From Devosia epidermidihirudinis (GTDB lineage: Bacteria > Pseudomonadota > Alphaproteobacteria > Rhizobiales > Devosiaceae): a stretch of 64,000 nt of DNA. Of this stretch, positions 1-7,413 are shown one piece after another. The stretch covers positions 56,443-120,442 of the forward strand of contig NZ_LANJ01000002.1 of assembly GCF_000971295.1 (NCBI RefSeq). Direction: 5' to 3'. The notes below the pieces were generated by a model. That model had not been told where the DNA came from. It did not search any database and was given only the letters and a program-made list of their open reading frames with translations. The stretch's first letter is position 1, and every line of letters starts with the position of its first letter. A program made the translations under genes and the position numbers.

Positions 1-145
1 CGACGATCGCGAAGATCAGGTACATGATGCCGATGTCTTTGTGGTTGGTCGAATAGACCCAACGACGCCAACCCTTCGGCGTGTGATCATCATGGGCAGC
101 ATCGTGGCCAGTAGCGTGGGCCTCGAGGTGAGCGGTGTTTGCCAT
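1..145 (-). CDS. coxA: Cytochrome c oxidase subunit I, 5' fragment (left-arm copy, truncated by window edge)
   Basis: These are the first 48 codons of coxA, identical to the start of the complete gene on the right arm. The fragment covers the His-rich cytoplasmic N-terminus and the beginning of the first membrane helix. The gene runs off the window, so it cannot be told whether the copy continues or the contig ends here. Because it is part of the perfect inverted duplication it may not exist as a second copy in the cell. Confidence 0.85.
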   Translation of the reverse strand, partial: MANTAHLEAHATGHDAAHDDHTPKGWRRWVYSTNHKDIGIMYLIFAIV

Positions 146-166
146 TATTATGTCCCCTGACCCGTC

Positions 167-1090
167 TTACTTAATCGCAACCAGCGTGGCGTTGGCAGCG
201 TCATAGTCGCCCGCCTTGAACGCCGCGATGAACGCTGCATATTCAGCCTTGGTGACCACGCGCACGGCGATGGGCATGAAGGCATGGTCCTTGCCGCAAA
301 GCTCAGAGCACTGACCGTAATAAACGCCGGTTTCGCGCGCATTGAACCAGGTCTCATTGAGACGGCCGGGCACGGCGTCGATCTTGATGCCGAAGGACGG
401 CACTGCAAAGGCGTGGATCACACCCATTGGATCGGCAGTGACCTGAACGCGAACAGTGGTGTCGACTGGAACAACCAGCTCATTGTCCACTGCAAGCAGG
501 CGCGGCTGGCCAGGCTTGGTCGCATTGCGATCGGTTTCATTCAGCATCAGCTGCGTGAAAGCCAGATCGTCATCGACGTATTCATAGTCCCAGTACCACT
601 GCTGACCGGTTGCCTTGATGGTCAACTCGGGCGCAGGCACCTCGATCTCACCGAACGAGAAGATGTTGGCGCCAAGATATTTGCGCTCGCCATCTGGCGT
701 CGTCAGCTGATCGCTCAGCACGCCGAAAGACGGCACCGAGATCACGATCAGCGCGATGATTGGCAACACGGTCCAGACGATTTCAACCAGCGTATTGTGG
801 GTGAAACCTGCCGGCACCGGATTGGCCTTGGCATTATAACGAATAACAACCCAGATCAGCAGCGCCAGAACCAGGATGACGATGAGCGAAATGCTCCACA
901 TCAAAATCCCGTCGTGGAACGCCGTGATCGAATCCATAATAGGCGTCACTGAACGCTGCAGATGGAACTGGCCAGGGAGCGGATGACCAGCTGCGTAGCC
1001 GCCCTCTTCCTGCGCCGTGGCAAGAACTGGGGCCAGCGCCATTGCGGCTGCCGAAATCGCCCCCATCTTCCTCAAGAACTGCCCGGTCAC
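167..1090 (-). CDS. coxB: Cytochrome c oxidase subunit II (left-arm duplicate)
   Basis: This is an exact mirror copy of the right-arm coxB, with the same GTG start, signal peptide, two membrane helices and CuA-binding CSELC segment. It precedes the truncated coxA copy with the same 21-nt gap. The copy is probably an artefact of the fold-back; see the right-arm entry for the functional description. Confidence 0.85.
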   Translation of the reverse strand: MTGQFLRKMGAISAAAMALAPVLATAQEEGGYAAGHPLPGQFHLQRSVTPIMDSITAFHDGILMWSISLIVILVLALLIWVVIRYNAKANPVPAGFTHNTLVEIVWTVLPIIALIVISVPSFGVLSDQLTTPDGERKYLGANIFSFGEIEVPAPELTIKATGQQWYWDYEYVDDDLAFTQLMLNETDRNATKPGQPRLLAVDNELVVPVDTTVRVQVTADPMGVIHAFAVPSFGIKIDAVPGRLNETWFNARETGVYYGQCSELCGKDHAFMPIAVRVVTKAEYAAFIAAFKAGDYDAANATLVAIK

Positions 1091-1199
1091 CTCAAACCCC
1101 CGTATCGAATTCCATTGGTGCATCCACACCGGATTGAGGGCGAAATAAGCGGCATAGCTAACGCCGCCCCGACTCAACCTCGGAGCGAAAAACTCTGGC

Positions 1200-1213
1200 T
1201 TGACCTAAATCAC
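1200..1213. promoter_or_regulatory. FNR/FixK-like box (left-arm copy)
   Basis: The sequence TTGACCTAAATCAC fits the FNR/FixK half-site pattern TTGA-N6-TCAA except for the last base. It lies in the 329-bp divergent gap between coxB and the ialB-like gene. It is the mirror of the site on the right arm. Confidence 0.35.
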
Positions 1214-1419
1214 ATTGAATTGGCCGAGTCTATTGCGGCATTGGCGCGCGCATCTGCGTCATATTGAACCCTTTAGGCCACCTTGCCGCCTCACCCTCGC
1301 CGCAGTTTCACACCCATATTCCCAGCATTTCCGGGCTTTGGTTGACTTGGACACAAGCCTGTCGGAAACAGAGAACTGCCCACGCGGCCGCGCGATTCGT
1401 CTGGAGAAGTGATAGAGTG

Positions 1420-1929
1420 ATGTCGATTTTCAAGCGCTACCTGACCGGTGCGAGCCTGGCTCTCGTCGCCCTCGCCTCTACCAGCCACGTCACTTTTGCC
1501 CAGGGCACAGTGCGCGCGCAGTATGGCGACTGGCAGATGAGCTGCGATACGCCTCCCGGCGCCAGCGCAGAGCAGTGCGCCATCATTCAGAATGTGATGG
1601 CTGAAGATCAGCCCAATGTGGGCCTCTCTGTCATCGTATTGCGCACGGCCGATCGCGAAGCGCGCCTGCTGCGCGTACTGGCACCCCTTGGCGTGCTGCT
1701 GCCAAACGGCCTTGGCCTCAATGTTGATGGCAAGGATATGGGCCGCGTCGCCTTCGTGCGCTGCCTGCCCAATGGCTGCGTCGCCGAAGTGGTCCTCGAT
1801 GACGCACTGATCCAGACGCTGTCCGATGGCACAGACGCGGTTTTCGTCGTCTTCAAGACACCTGAAGAGGGCATCGGCATTCCCGTATCGCTCAAGGGCT
1901 TCAAGGACGGCTTCGCGCAGCTGCCCTAA
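1420..1929 (+). CDS. Invasion-associated locus B (IalB)-like exported protein (left-arm duplicate)
   Basis: This is an exact mirror copy of the right-arm gene: 169 residues with a signal peptide and the IalB pattern YGDWQMSC...C. The ATG is preceded by GGAGAAG about 11 nt upstream, which favours it over an in-frame upstream ATG 52 codons earlier. See the right-arm entry. Confidence 0.8.
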   Translation: MSIFKRYLTGASLALVALASTSHVTFAQGTVRAQYGDWQMSCDTPPGASAEQCAIIQNVMAEDQPNVGLSVIVLRTADREARLLRVLAPLGVLLPNGLGLNVDGKDMGRVAFVRCLPNGCVAEVVLDDALIQTLSDGTDAVFVVFKTPEEGIGIPVSLKGFKDGFAQLP

Positions 1930-1947
1930 TCCTCAGAGGGGGGAATT

Positions 1948-2193
1948 ATGGAAGAGGAAAAGCGCGCTGCGCCGCGTCACCGTACGCTCAAGGGCGCGCG
2001 CATTGCCTTTCACGATGGCTTTTCAACCATCGAATGCACAGTCCGCAACATGTCGGACATCGGCGCCATGCTCAAAGTGGCAAGCGTGATCGGGATTCCC
2101 GATCACTTCGATCTCGTGTTGAGTGATGGGCAGAAGTTCACCTGCACTGTCGCCCGCCGCACCGCCACCGAAGTGGGCGTGACGTTCGACTAG
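1948..2193 (+). CDS. PilZ-domain protein (left-arm duplicate)
   Basis: This is an exact mirror copy of the right-arm PilZ gene, 81 residues, starting 18 nt after the ialB-like stop behind a GAGGGGGGA ribosome-binding site. The two genes are probably cotranscribed. Confidence 0.8.
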   Translation: MEEEKRAAPRHRTLKGARIAFHDGFSTIECTVRNMSDIGAMLKVASVIGIPDHFDLVLSDGQKFTCTVARRTATEVGVTFD

Positions 2194-2217
2194 GCCACCG
2201 GGCCACTCCCCAGACAG

Positions 2218-2249
2218 AAAAAAGCCGGACAAGCACGAAGCTGTCCGGC
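2218..2249 (-). terminator. Rho-independent terminator of the DUF1127 gene (left-arm copy)
   Basis: An 8-bp stem (GCCGGACA / TGTCCGGC) is followed on the minus strand by a run of T. It lies about 120 nt downstream of the DUF1127 stop codon and mirrors the right-arm copy. Confidence 0.8.
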
Positions 2250-2372
2250 AAGTCATCAGGAAACGGGACCAGCGGCAAAACCGGCCCGAAGATGGCACGA
2301 GCACTCAATTGGGGGGTCGTACCAACACGGTGGCAGCGGCGCCTTTGGGCGTCGGTGCAAAGACAATCGCAG

Positions 2373-2633
2373 TCAGCGGCGGGCGTTCCGCGCCCGGGCA
2401 GCGTTCAGGACATGCGCGCCGGCCCCACCCTTATGGGCCAGGGCAGCGGTGACGTCCGAGCGCGAAATACCCAAATCCTCAAACTGCTCGCGATCGAAGT
2501 CCAACAGGCCTTTCAGTGCCGCGCGGCGGGTACGTGCAGCTTGTGCCTTTGCGATCCAGCGCAGAATTGCGACAAAAGGATTGGCAGGCGAGGCAGCCGC
2601 GACTGTCCGCTCGCTGGGCAGCGAGAGAGCCAT
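2373..2633 (-). CDS. DUF1127 (YjiS-like) small protein (left-arm duplicate)
   Basis: This is an exact mirror copy of the right-arm DUF1127 gene, 86 residues. GGAGA five bases upstream fixes the ATG. It is transcribed divergently from the lysR gene. Confidence 0.8.
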   Translation of the reverse strand: MALSLPSERTVAAASPANPFVAILRWIAKAQAARTRRAALKGLLDFDREQFEDLGISRSDVTAALAHKGGAGAHVLNAARARNARR

Positions 2634-2741
2634 GATAGTCTCCAAAAATGTGGTTGTGCCGAGGGAGTCGGCGGGGTTCGGTACAAACTGACTGCACCGA
2701 TAGTCCTGATTACCGCACTGGACTTCCATTCGTCTAACAAA

Positions 2742-2754
2742 TAGATTTCATCTA
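2742..2754. promoter_or_regulatory. LysR-type T-N11-A dyad (left-arm copy)
   Basis: TAGAT-TTC-ATCTA is a perfect interrupted dyad with the T-N11-A form of LysR-family operators. It sits in the divergent gap, 30 bp before the lysR start codon. Confidence 0.5.
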
Positions 2755-2784
2755 CTCTATCAATTTGAGTGATGGGAATGGACT

Positions 2785-3675
2785 ATGGCCGCTCCACTTG
2801 ATCTCGACCAGTTGCAAAGCTTCTGCGCTATTGCCGACTGCGGCAGCTTCACCGAAGCCGCGCGGCGTGTGAACAAGACCCAGTCCGCCGTCTCCATGCA
2901 GATCAAGCGGCTTGAAGAGCGCCTTGGTCACTCGCTACTTGCGCGCGACGGCCGCACCGTCACCCTGACCCGGCAAGGCGAGGCGCTCTATTCCCGCGCC
3001 CGCAAAATGCTGCGCACCAATGCCGAAATCCTCGACCACTTTTCCGATGGCGACCTCTCGGGCTCGATCCGCTTTGGCGTGCCGGACGATTATGCAGTTC
3101 GCCTCCTGCCCGTGATCCTGTCGAGCTTCCAGCGTACTCACCCCAAGATTGCCGTGGATGTTTCCTGCATGGCGTCCGAGCATCTGCTCGAGGGCATGCG
3201 CGCTGGGCGCTATGATCTGATCGTCTTCACGCAGGGCACCGAGCAAAACTACGGCGAGCTGTTCCGCACCGAAAAGATGTTCTGGGTGGCCAGTCATGGC
3301 GGCCGCGCACTGGCCAGCGAACCCCTCGCCATCGCTTCGGGCCCGAACTATTGCATCTGGCGCAAGGACGCGATGGAAGCCCTCGACCGCAGCGGCATGG
3401 ACTATCGCATCGCCTATACATCCTCCAACGCCACCGCCATTTCCAGCGCCGTGCTGTCTGACCTGGCCATTGGCTTCCTGCCGGAAAGCGCCATGCAGCC
3501 CGGCATGCGCGTGGTCAACGAAGAGTATGGTCTGCCGCGCCTCGGCGACGCCCAGATCGCCCTCAAACGCGCCAGCCACGCCTATGGCGGCATTTACGAC
3601 GCGCTAGCGAACCACATCGTCCAGTCGATGGGCAACCTGGACCATCCGCCAGTCACAGCCGAAGCGGCGGAGTAG
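2785..3675 (+). CDS. LysR-family transcriptional regulator (left-arm duplicate)
   Basis: This is an exact mirror copy of the right-arm regulator, 296 residues. Its stop codon lies about 100 bp from the axis of the duplication, so this is the last gene before the turn-around. Confidence 0.85.
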   Translation: MAAPLDLDQLQSFCAIADCGSFTEAARRVNKTQSAVSMQIKRLEERLGHSLLARDGRTVTLTRQGEALYSRARKMLRTNAEILDHFSDGDLSGSIRFGVPDDYAVRLLPVILSSFQRTHPKIAVDVSCMASEHLLEGMRAGRYDLIVFTQGTEQNYGELFRTEKMFWVASHGGRALASEPLAIASGPNYCIWRKDAMEALDRSGMDYRIAYTSSNATAISSAVLSDLAIGFLPESAMQPGMRVVNEEYGLPRLGDAQIALKRASHAYGGIYDALANHIVQSMGNLDHPPVTAEAAE

Positions 3676-3696
3676 AGGGTTCCTCCCCACTGGGTC

Positions 3697-3716
3697 ATTC
3701 CGGCGAAGGCCGGAAT
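3697..3716. repeat. REP-like hairpin, left of the axis
   Basis: ATTCCGGC-GAAG-GCCGGAAT is an 8-bp stem with a GAAG loop, the kind of extragenic palindrome often seen between genes in Hyphomicrobiales. Its mirror copy is at 3843-3862. Together with the half-hairpin at the axis it seems to be one arm of a natural two-stem REP unit. Confidence 0.6.
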
Positions 3717-3763
3717 CCATGTCCGCAACGCGCCCCCGCATCCACATTAATGGACAACCCACA

Positions 3764-3795
3764 GCATGGATCCCGGCCTAGGCCGGGATCCATGC
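3764..3795. repeat. Palindromic axis of the inverted duplication
   Basis: The stem CATGGATCCCGGCCT meets its own complement at the central CCTAGG. In an ordinary REP unit this arm would continue as a short loop and an imperfect complement. The strand switch therefore falls in the loop of a natural hairpin, which is where a snap-back of a nascent strand would prime itself. Confidence 0.7.
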
Positions 3796-3883
3796 TGTGG
3801 GTTGTCCATTAATGTGGATGCGGGGGCGCGTTGCGGACATGGATTCCGGCCTTCGCCGGAATGACCCAGTGGGGAGGAACCCT

Positions 3884-4774
3884 CTACTCCGCCGCTTCGG
3901 CTGTGACTGGCGGATGGTCCAGGTTGCCCATCGACTGGACGATGTGGTTCGCTAGCGCGTCGTAAATGCCGCCATAGGCGTGGCTGGCGCGTTTGAGGGC
4001 GATCTGGGCGTCGCCGAGGCGCGGCAGACCATACTCTTCGTTGACCACGCGCATGCCGGGCTGCATGGCGCTTTCCGGCAGGAAGCCAATGGCCAGGTCA
4101 GACAGCACGGCGCTGGAAATGGCGGTGGCGTTGGAGGATGTATAGGCGATGCGATAGTCCATGCCGCTGCGGTCGAGGGCTTCCATCGCGTCCTTGCGCC
4201 AGATGCAATAGTTCGGGCCCGAAGCGATGGCGAGGGGTTCGCTGGCCAGTGCGCGGCCGCCATGACTGGCCACCCAGAACATCTTTTCGGTGCGGAACAG
4301 CTCGCCGTAGTTTTGCTCGGTGCCCTGCGTGAAGACGATCAGATCATAGCGCCCAGCGCGCATGCCCTCGAGCAGATGCTCGGACGCCATGCAGGAAACA
4401 TCCACGGCAATCTTGGGGTGAGTACGCTGGAAGCTCGACAGGATCACGGGCAGGAGGCGAACTGCATAATCGTCCGGCACGCCAAAGCGGATCGAGCCCG
4501 AGAGGTCGCCATCGGAAAAGTGGTCGAGGATTTCGGCATTGGTGCGCAGCATTTTGCGGGCGCGGGAATAGAGCGCCTCGCCTTGCCGGGTCAGGGTGAC
4601 GGTGCGGCCGTCGCGCGCAAGTAGCGAGTGACCAAGGCGCTCTTCAAGCCGCTTGATCTGCATGGAGACGGCGGACTGGGTCTTGTTCACACGCCGCGCG
4701 GCTTCGGTGAAGCTGCCGCAGTCGGCAATAGCGCAGAAGCTTTGCAACTGGTCGAGATCAAGTGGAGCGGCCAT
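3884..4774 (-). CDS. LysR-family transcriptional regulator
   Basis: The 296-residue protein has the full family length. An N-terminal winged helix-turn-helix (about residues 6-66, with the FTEAARRVNKTQSAVS helix pair) is followed by a linker helix and a periplasmic-binding-like effector domain (about 90-290). The effector is unknown. It is divergent from a DUF1127 gene across a 151-bp gap that carries a perfect T-N11-A dyad, so control of itself and of that neighbour is the simple inference. The protein looks intact. Some LrhA/PecT-like regulators have a similar layout, but I cannot place it in a subgroup. Confidence 0.9.
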   Translation of the reverse strand: MAAPLDLDQLQSFCAIADCGSFTEAARRVNKTQSAVSMQIKRLEERLGHSLLARDGRTVTLTRQGEALYSRARKMLRTNAEILDHFSDGDLSGSIRFGVPDDYAVRLLPVILSSFQRTHPKIAVDVSCMASEHLLEGMRAGRYDLIVFTQGTEQNYGELFRTEKMFWVASHGGRALASEPLAIASGPNYCIWRKDAMEALDRSGMDYRIAYTSSNATAISSAVLSDLAIGFLPESAMQPGMRVVNEEYGLPRLGDAQIALKRASHAYGGIYDALANHIVQSMGNLDHPPVTAEAAE

Positions 4775-4804
4775 AGTCCATTCCCATCACTCAAATTGAT
4801 AGAG

Positions 4805-4817
4805 TAGATGAAATCTA
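4805..4817. promoter_or_regulatory. LysR-type T-N11-A operator dyad
   Basis: TAGAT-TTC-ATCTA is a perfect 5-bp inverted repeat with a 3-bp centre and the T-N11-A signature of LysR-family sites. It lies 30 bp before the lysR start and about 108 bp before the DUF1127 start, in their shared promoter region. Confidence 0.5.
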
Positions 4818-4925
4818 TTTGTTAGACGAATGGAAGTCCAGTGCGGTAATCAGGACTATCGGTGCAGTCAGTTTGTACCGAACCCCGCCGACTCCCTCGG
4901 CACAACCACATTTTTGGAGACTATC

Positions 4926-5186
4926 ATGGCTCTCTCGCTGCCCAGCGAGCGGACAGTCGCGGCTGCCTCGCCTGCCAATCCTTTTGTCGCAATTCTGCGC
5001 TGGATCGCAAAGGCACAAGCTGCACGTACCCGCCGCGCGGCACTGAAAGGCCTGTTGGACTTCGATCGCGAGCAGTTTGAGGATTTGGGTATTTCGCGCT
5101 CGGACGTCACCGCTGCCCTGGCCCATAAGGGTGGGGCCGGCGCGCATGTCCTGAACGCTGCCCGGGCGCGGAACGCCCGCCGCTGA
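4926..5186 (+). CDS. DUF1127 (YjiS-like) small protein
   Basis: This is a small basic protein of 86 residues. The DUF1127 core is at about residues 28-70: a helix rich in Arg and Ala, then LLDFDREQFEDLGISRSDV, the typical 'L-x-D-x-x-L-x-D-I-G-I-x-R' end of the family. Related proteins in alphaproteobacteria are small RNA-binding-like or stress-linked factors; the exact role here is unknown. GGAGA five bases before the ATG sets the start, so a longer in-frame reading from 4830 is unlikely. It is divergent from lysR and is followed by a strong terminator. Confidence 0.8.
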   Translation: MALSLPSERTVAAASPANPFVAILRWIAKAQAARTRRAALKGLLDFDREQFEDLGISRSDVTAALAHKGGAGAHVLNAARARNARR

Positions 5187-5309
5187 CTGCGATTGTCTTT
5201 GCACCGACGCCCAAAGGCGCCGCTGCCACCGTGTTGGTACGACCCCCCAATTGAGTGCTCGTGCCATCTTCGGGCCGGTTTTGCCGCTGGTCCCGTTTCC
5301 TGATGACTT

Positions 5310-5341
5310 GCCGGACAGCTTCGTGCTTGTCCGGCTTTTTT
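5310..5341 (+). terminator. Rho-independent terminator after DUF1127 gene
   Basis: The stem GCCGGACA / TGTCCGGC with a 10-nt loop is followed directly by six T. It ends the DUF1127 transcript and lies between two convergent genes. Confidence 0.85.
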
Positions 5342-5365
5342 CTGTCTGGGGAGTGGCCCGGTGGC

Positions 5366-5611
5366 CTAGTCGAACGTCACGCCCACTTCGGTGGCGGTGC
5401 GGCGGGCGACAGTGCAGGTGAACTTCTGCCCATCACTCAACACGAGATCGAAGTGATCGGGAATCCCGATCACGCTTGCCACTTTGAGCATGGCGCCGAT
5501 GTCCGACATGTTGCGGACTGTGCATTCGATGGTTGAAAAGCCATCGTGAAAGGCAATGCGCGCGCCCTTGAGCGTACGGTGACGCGGCGCAGCGCGCTTT
5601 TCCTCTTCCAT
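5366..5611 (-). CDS. PilZ-domain protein
   Basis: The 81-residue protein is essentially one PilZ domain. It shows the N-terminal Arg-rich c-di-GMP motif (RHRTLKGAR, near residue 10) and the second motif NMSDIGA, close to the D/N-x-S-x-x-G consensus. By family it would bind cyclic di-GMP. It has no signal peptide or extra domain, so it is a stand-alone adaptor. It follows the ialB-like gene by 18 nt in the same direction. Confidence 0.82.
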   Translation of the reverse strand: MEEEKRAAPRHRTLKGARIAFHDGFSTIECTVRNMSDIGAMLKVASVIGIPDHFDLVLSDGQKFTCTVARRTATEVGVTFD

Positions 5612-5629
5612 AATTCCCCCCTCTGAGGA

Positions 5630-6139
5630 TTAGGGCAGCTGCGCGAAGCCGTCCTTGAAGCCCTTGAGCGATACGGGAATGCCGATGCCCTCTTCAGGTG
5701 TCTTGAAGACGACGAAAACCGCGTCTGTGCCATCGGACAGCGTCTGGATCAGTGCGTCATCGAGGACCACTTCGGCGACGCAGCCATTGGGCAGGCAGCG
5801 CACGAAGGCGACGCGGCCCATATCCTTGCCATCAACATTGAGGCCAAGGCCGTTTGGCAGCAGCACGCCAAGGGGTGCCAGTACGCGCAGCAGGCGCGCT
5901 TCGCGATCGGCCGTGCGCAATACGATGACAGAGAGGCCCACATTGGGCTGATCTTCAGCCATCACATTCTGAATGATGGCGCACTGCTCTGCGCTGGCGC
6001 CGGGAGGCGTATCGCAGCTCATCTGCCAGTCGCCATACTGCGCGCGCACTGTGCCCTGGGCAAAAGTGACGTGGCTGGTAGAGGCGAGGGCGACGAGAGC
6101 CAGGCTCGCACCGGTCAGGTAGCGCTTGAAAATCGACAT
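5630..6139 (-). CDS. Invasion-associated locus B (IalB)-like exported protein
   Basis: The 169-residue protein has a cleavable signal peptide (about residues 1-28) and then an IalB-type domain. This begins YGDWQMSCDT, has a second Cys in EQCAI, later Cys in RCLPNGC, and ends with the family's SLKGFKDGFAQL. In Bartonella, IalB takes part in red-cell invasion; in free-living relatives it is a periplasmic or outer-membrane protein of unknown role. GGAGAAG supports the chosen ATG. The PilZ gene follows and coxB is divergent. Confidence 0.82.
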   Translation of the reverse strand: MSIFKRYLTGASLALVALASTSHVTFAQGTVRAQYGDWQMSCDTPPGASAEQCAIIQNVMAEDQPNVGLSVIVLRTADREARLLRVLAPLGVLLPNGLGLNVDGKDMGRVAFVRCLPNGCVAEVVLDDALIQTLSDGTDAVFVVFKTPEEGIGIPVSLKGFKDGFAQLP

Positions 6140-6345
6140 CACTCTATCACTTCTCCAGACGAATCGCGCGGCCGCGTGGGCAGTTCTCTGTTTCCGACAG
6201 GCTTGTGTCCAAGTCAACCAAAGCCCGGAAATGCTGGGAATATGGGTGTGAAACTGCGGCGAGGGTGAGGCGGCAAGGTGGCCTAAAGGGTTCAATATGA
6301 CGCAGATGCGCGCGCCAATGCCGCAATAGACTCGGCCAATTCAAT

Positions 6346-6359
6346 GTGATTTAGGTCAA
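6346..6359. promoter_or_regulatory. FNR/FixK-like box upstream of coxB
   Basis: Read on the minus strand, TTGACCTAAATCAC matches the FNR/FixK pattern TTGA-N6-TCAA with one mismatch at the last base. It is about 110 bp before the coxB start, in the gap shared with the ialB-like gene. Oxygen-responsive control of aa3 oxidase genes is known in related bacteria; here the site is inferred from the motif only. Confidence 0.4.
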
Positions 6360-6468
6360 GCCAGAGTTTTTCGCTCCGAGGTTGAGTCGGGGCGGCGTTA
6401 GCTATGCCGCTTATTTCGCCCTCAATCCGGTGTGGATGCACCAATGGAATTCGATACGGGGGTTTGAG

Positions 6469-7392
6469 GTGACCGGGCAGTTCTTGAGGAAGATGGGGGC
6501 GATTTCGGCAGCCGCAATGGCGCTGGCCCCAGTTCTTGCCACGGCGCAGGAAGAGGGCGGCTACGCAGCTGGTCATCCGCTCCCTGGCCAGTTCCATCTG
6601 CAGCGTTCAGTGACGCCTATTATGGATTCGATCACGGCGTTCCACGACGGGATTTTGATGTGGAGCATTTCGCTCATCGTCATCCTGGTTCTGGCGCTGC
6701 TGATCTGGGTTGTTATTCGTTATAATGCCAAGGCCAATCCGGTGCCGGCAGGTTTCACCCACAATACGCTGGTTGAAATCGTCTGGACCGTGTTGCCAAT
6801 CATCGCGCTGATCGTGATCTCGGTGCCGTCTTTCGGCGTGCTGAGCGATCAGCTGACGACGCCAGATGGCGAGCGCAAATATCTTGGCGCCAACATCTTC
6901 TCGTTCGGTGAGATCGAGGTGCCTGCGCCCGAGTTGACCATCAAGGCAACCGGTCAGCAGTGGTACTGGGACTATGAATACGTCGATGACGATCTGGCTT
7001 TCACGCAGCTGATGCTGAATGAAACCGATCGCAATGCGACCAAGCCTGGCCAGCCGCGCCTGCTTGCAGTGGACAATGAGCTGGTTGTTCCAGTCGACAC
7101 CACTGTTCGCGTTCAGGTCACTGCCGATCCAATGGGTGTGATCCACGCCTTTGCAGTGCCGTCCTTCGGCATCAAGATCGACGCCGTGCCCGGCCGTCTC
7201 AATGAGACCTGGTTCAATGCGCGCGAAACCGGCGTTTATTACGGTCAGTGCTCTGAGCTTTGCGGCAAGGACCATGCCTTCATGCCCATCGCCGTGCGCG
7301 TGGTCACCAAGGCTGAATATGCAGCGTTCATCGCGGCGTTCAAGGCGGGCGACTATGACGCTGCCAACGCCACGCTGGTTGCGATTAAGTAA
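6469..7392 (+). CDS. coxB: Cytochrome c oxidase subunit II
   Basis: This subunit of the aa3-type terminal oxidase takes electrons from cytochrome c through the binuclear CuA centre. The 307-residue product has a signal peptide ending near LATAQ, two membrane helices, then a periplasmic cupredoxin domain. The CuA ligands are visible in the HAFAVPSFGIK region and in GQCSELCGKDHAFMP. The GTG start is chosen because it begins exactly at the signal peptide. A longer reading from a TTG at 6382 would add 29 residues with no export logic. It opens the cox operon, 21 nt before coxA. Confidence 0.92.
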   Translation: MTGQFLRKMGAISAAAMALAPVLATAQEEGGYAAGHPLPGQFHLQRSVTPIMDSITAFHDGILMWSISLIVILVLALLIWVVIRYNAKANPVPAGFTHNTLVEIVWTVLPIIALIVISVPSFGVLSDQLTTPDGERKYLGANIFSFGEIEVPAPELTIKATGQQWYWDYEYVDDDLAFTQLMLNETDRNATKPGQPRLLAVDNELVVPVDTTVRVQVTADPMGVIHAFAVPSFGIKIDAVPGRLNETWFNARETGVYYGQCSELCGKDHAFMPIAVRVVTKAEYAAFIAAFKAGDYDAANATLVAIK

Positions 7393-7413
7393 GACGGGTC
7401 AGGGGACATAATA

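Noticed and set aside
6382..6468. Upstream TTG start for coxB adding 29 residues
   Set aside because: The extension precedes a normal signal peptide and would disrupt export; the GTG at 6469 fits the family.
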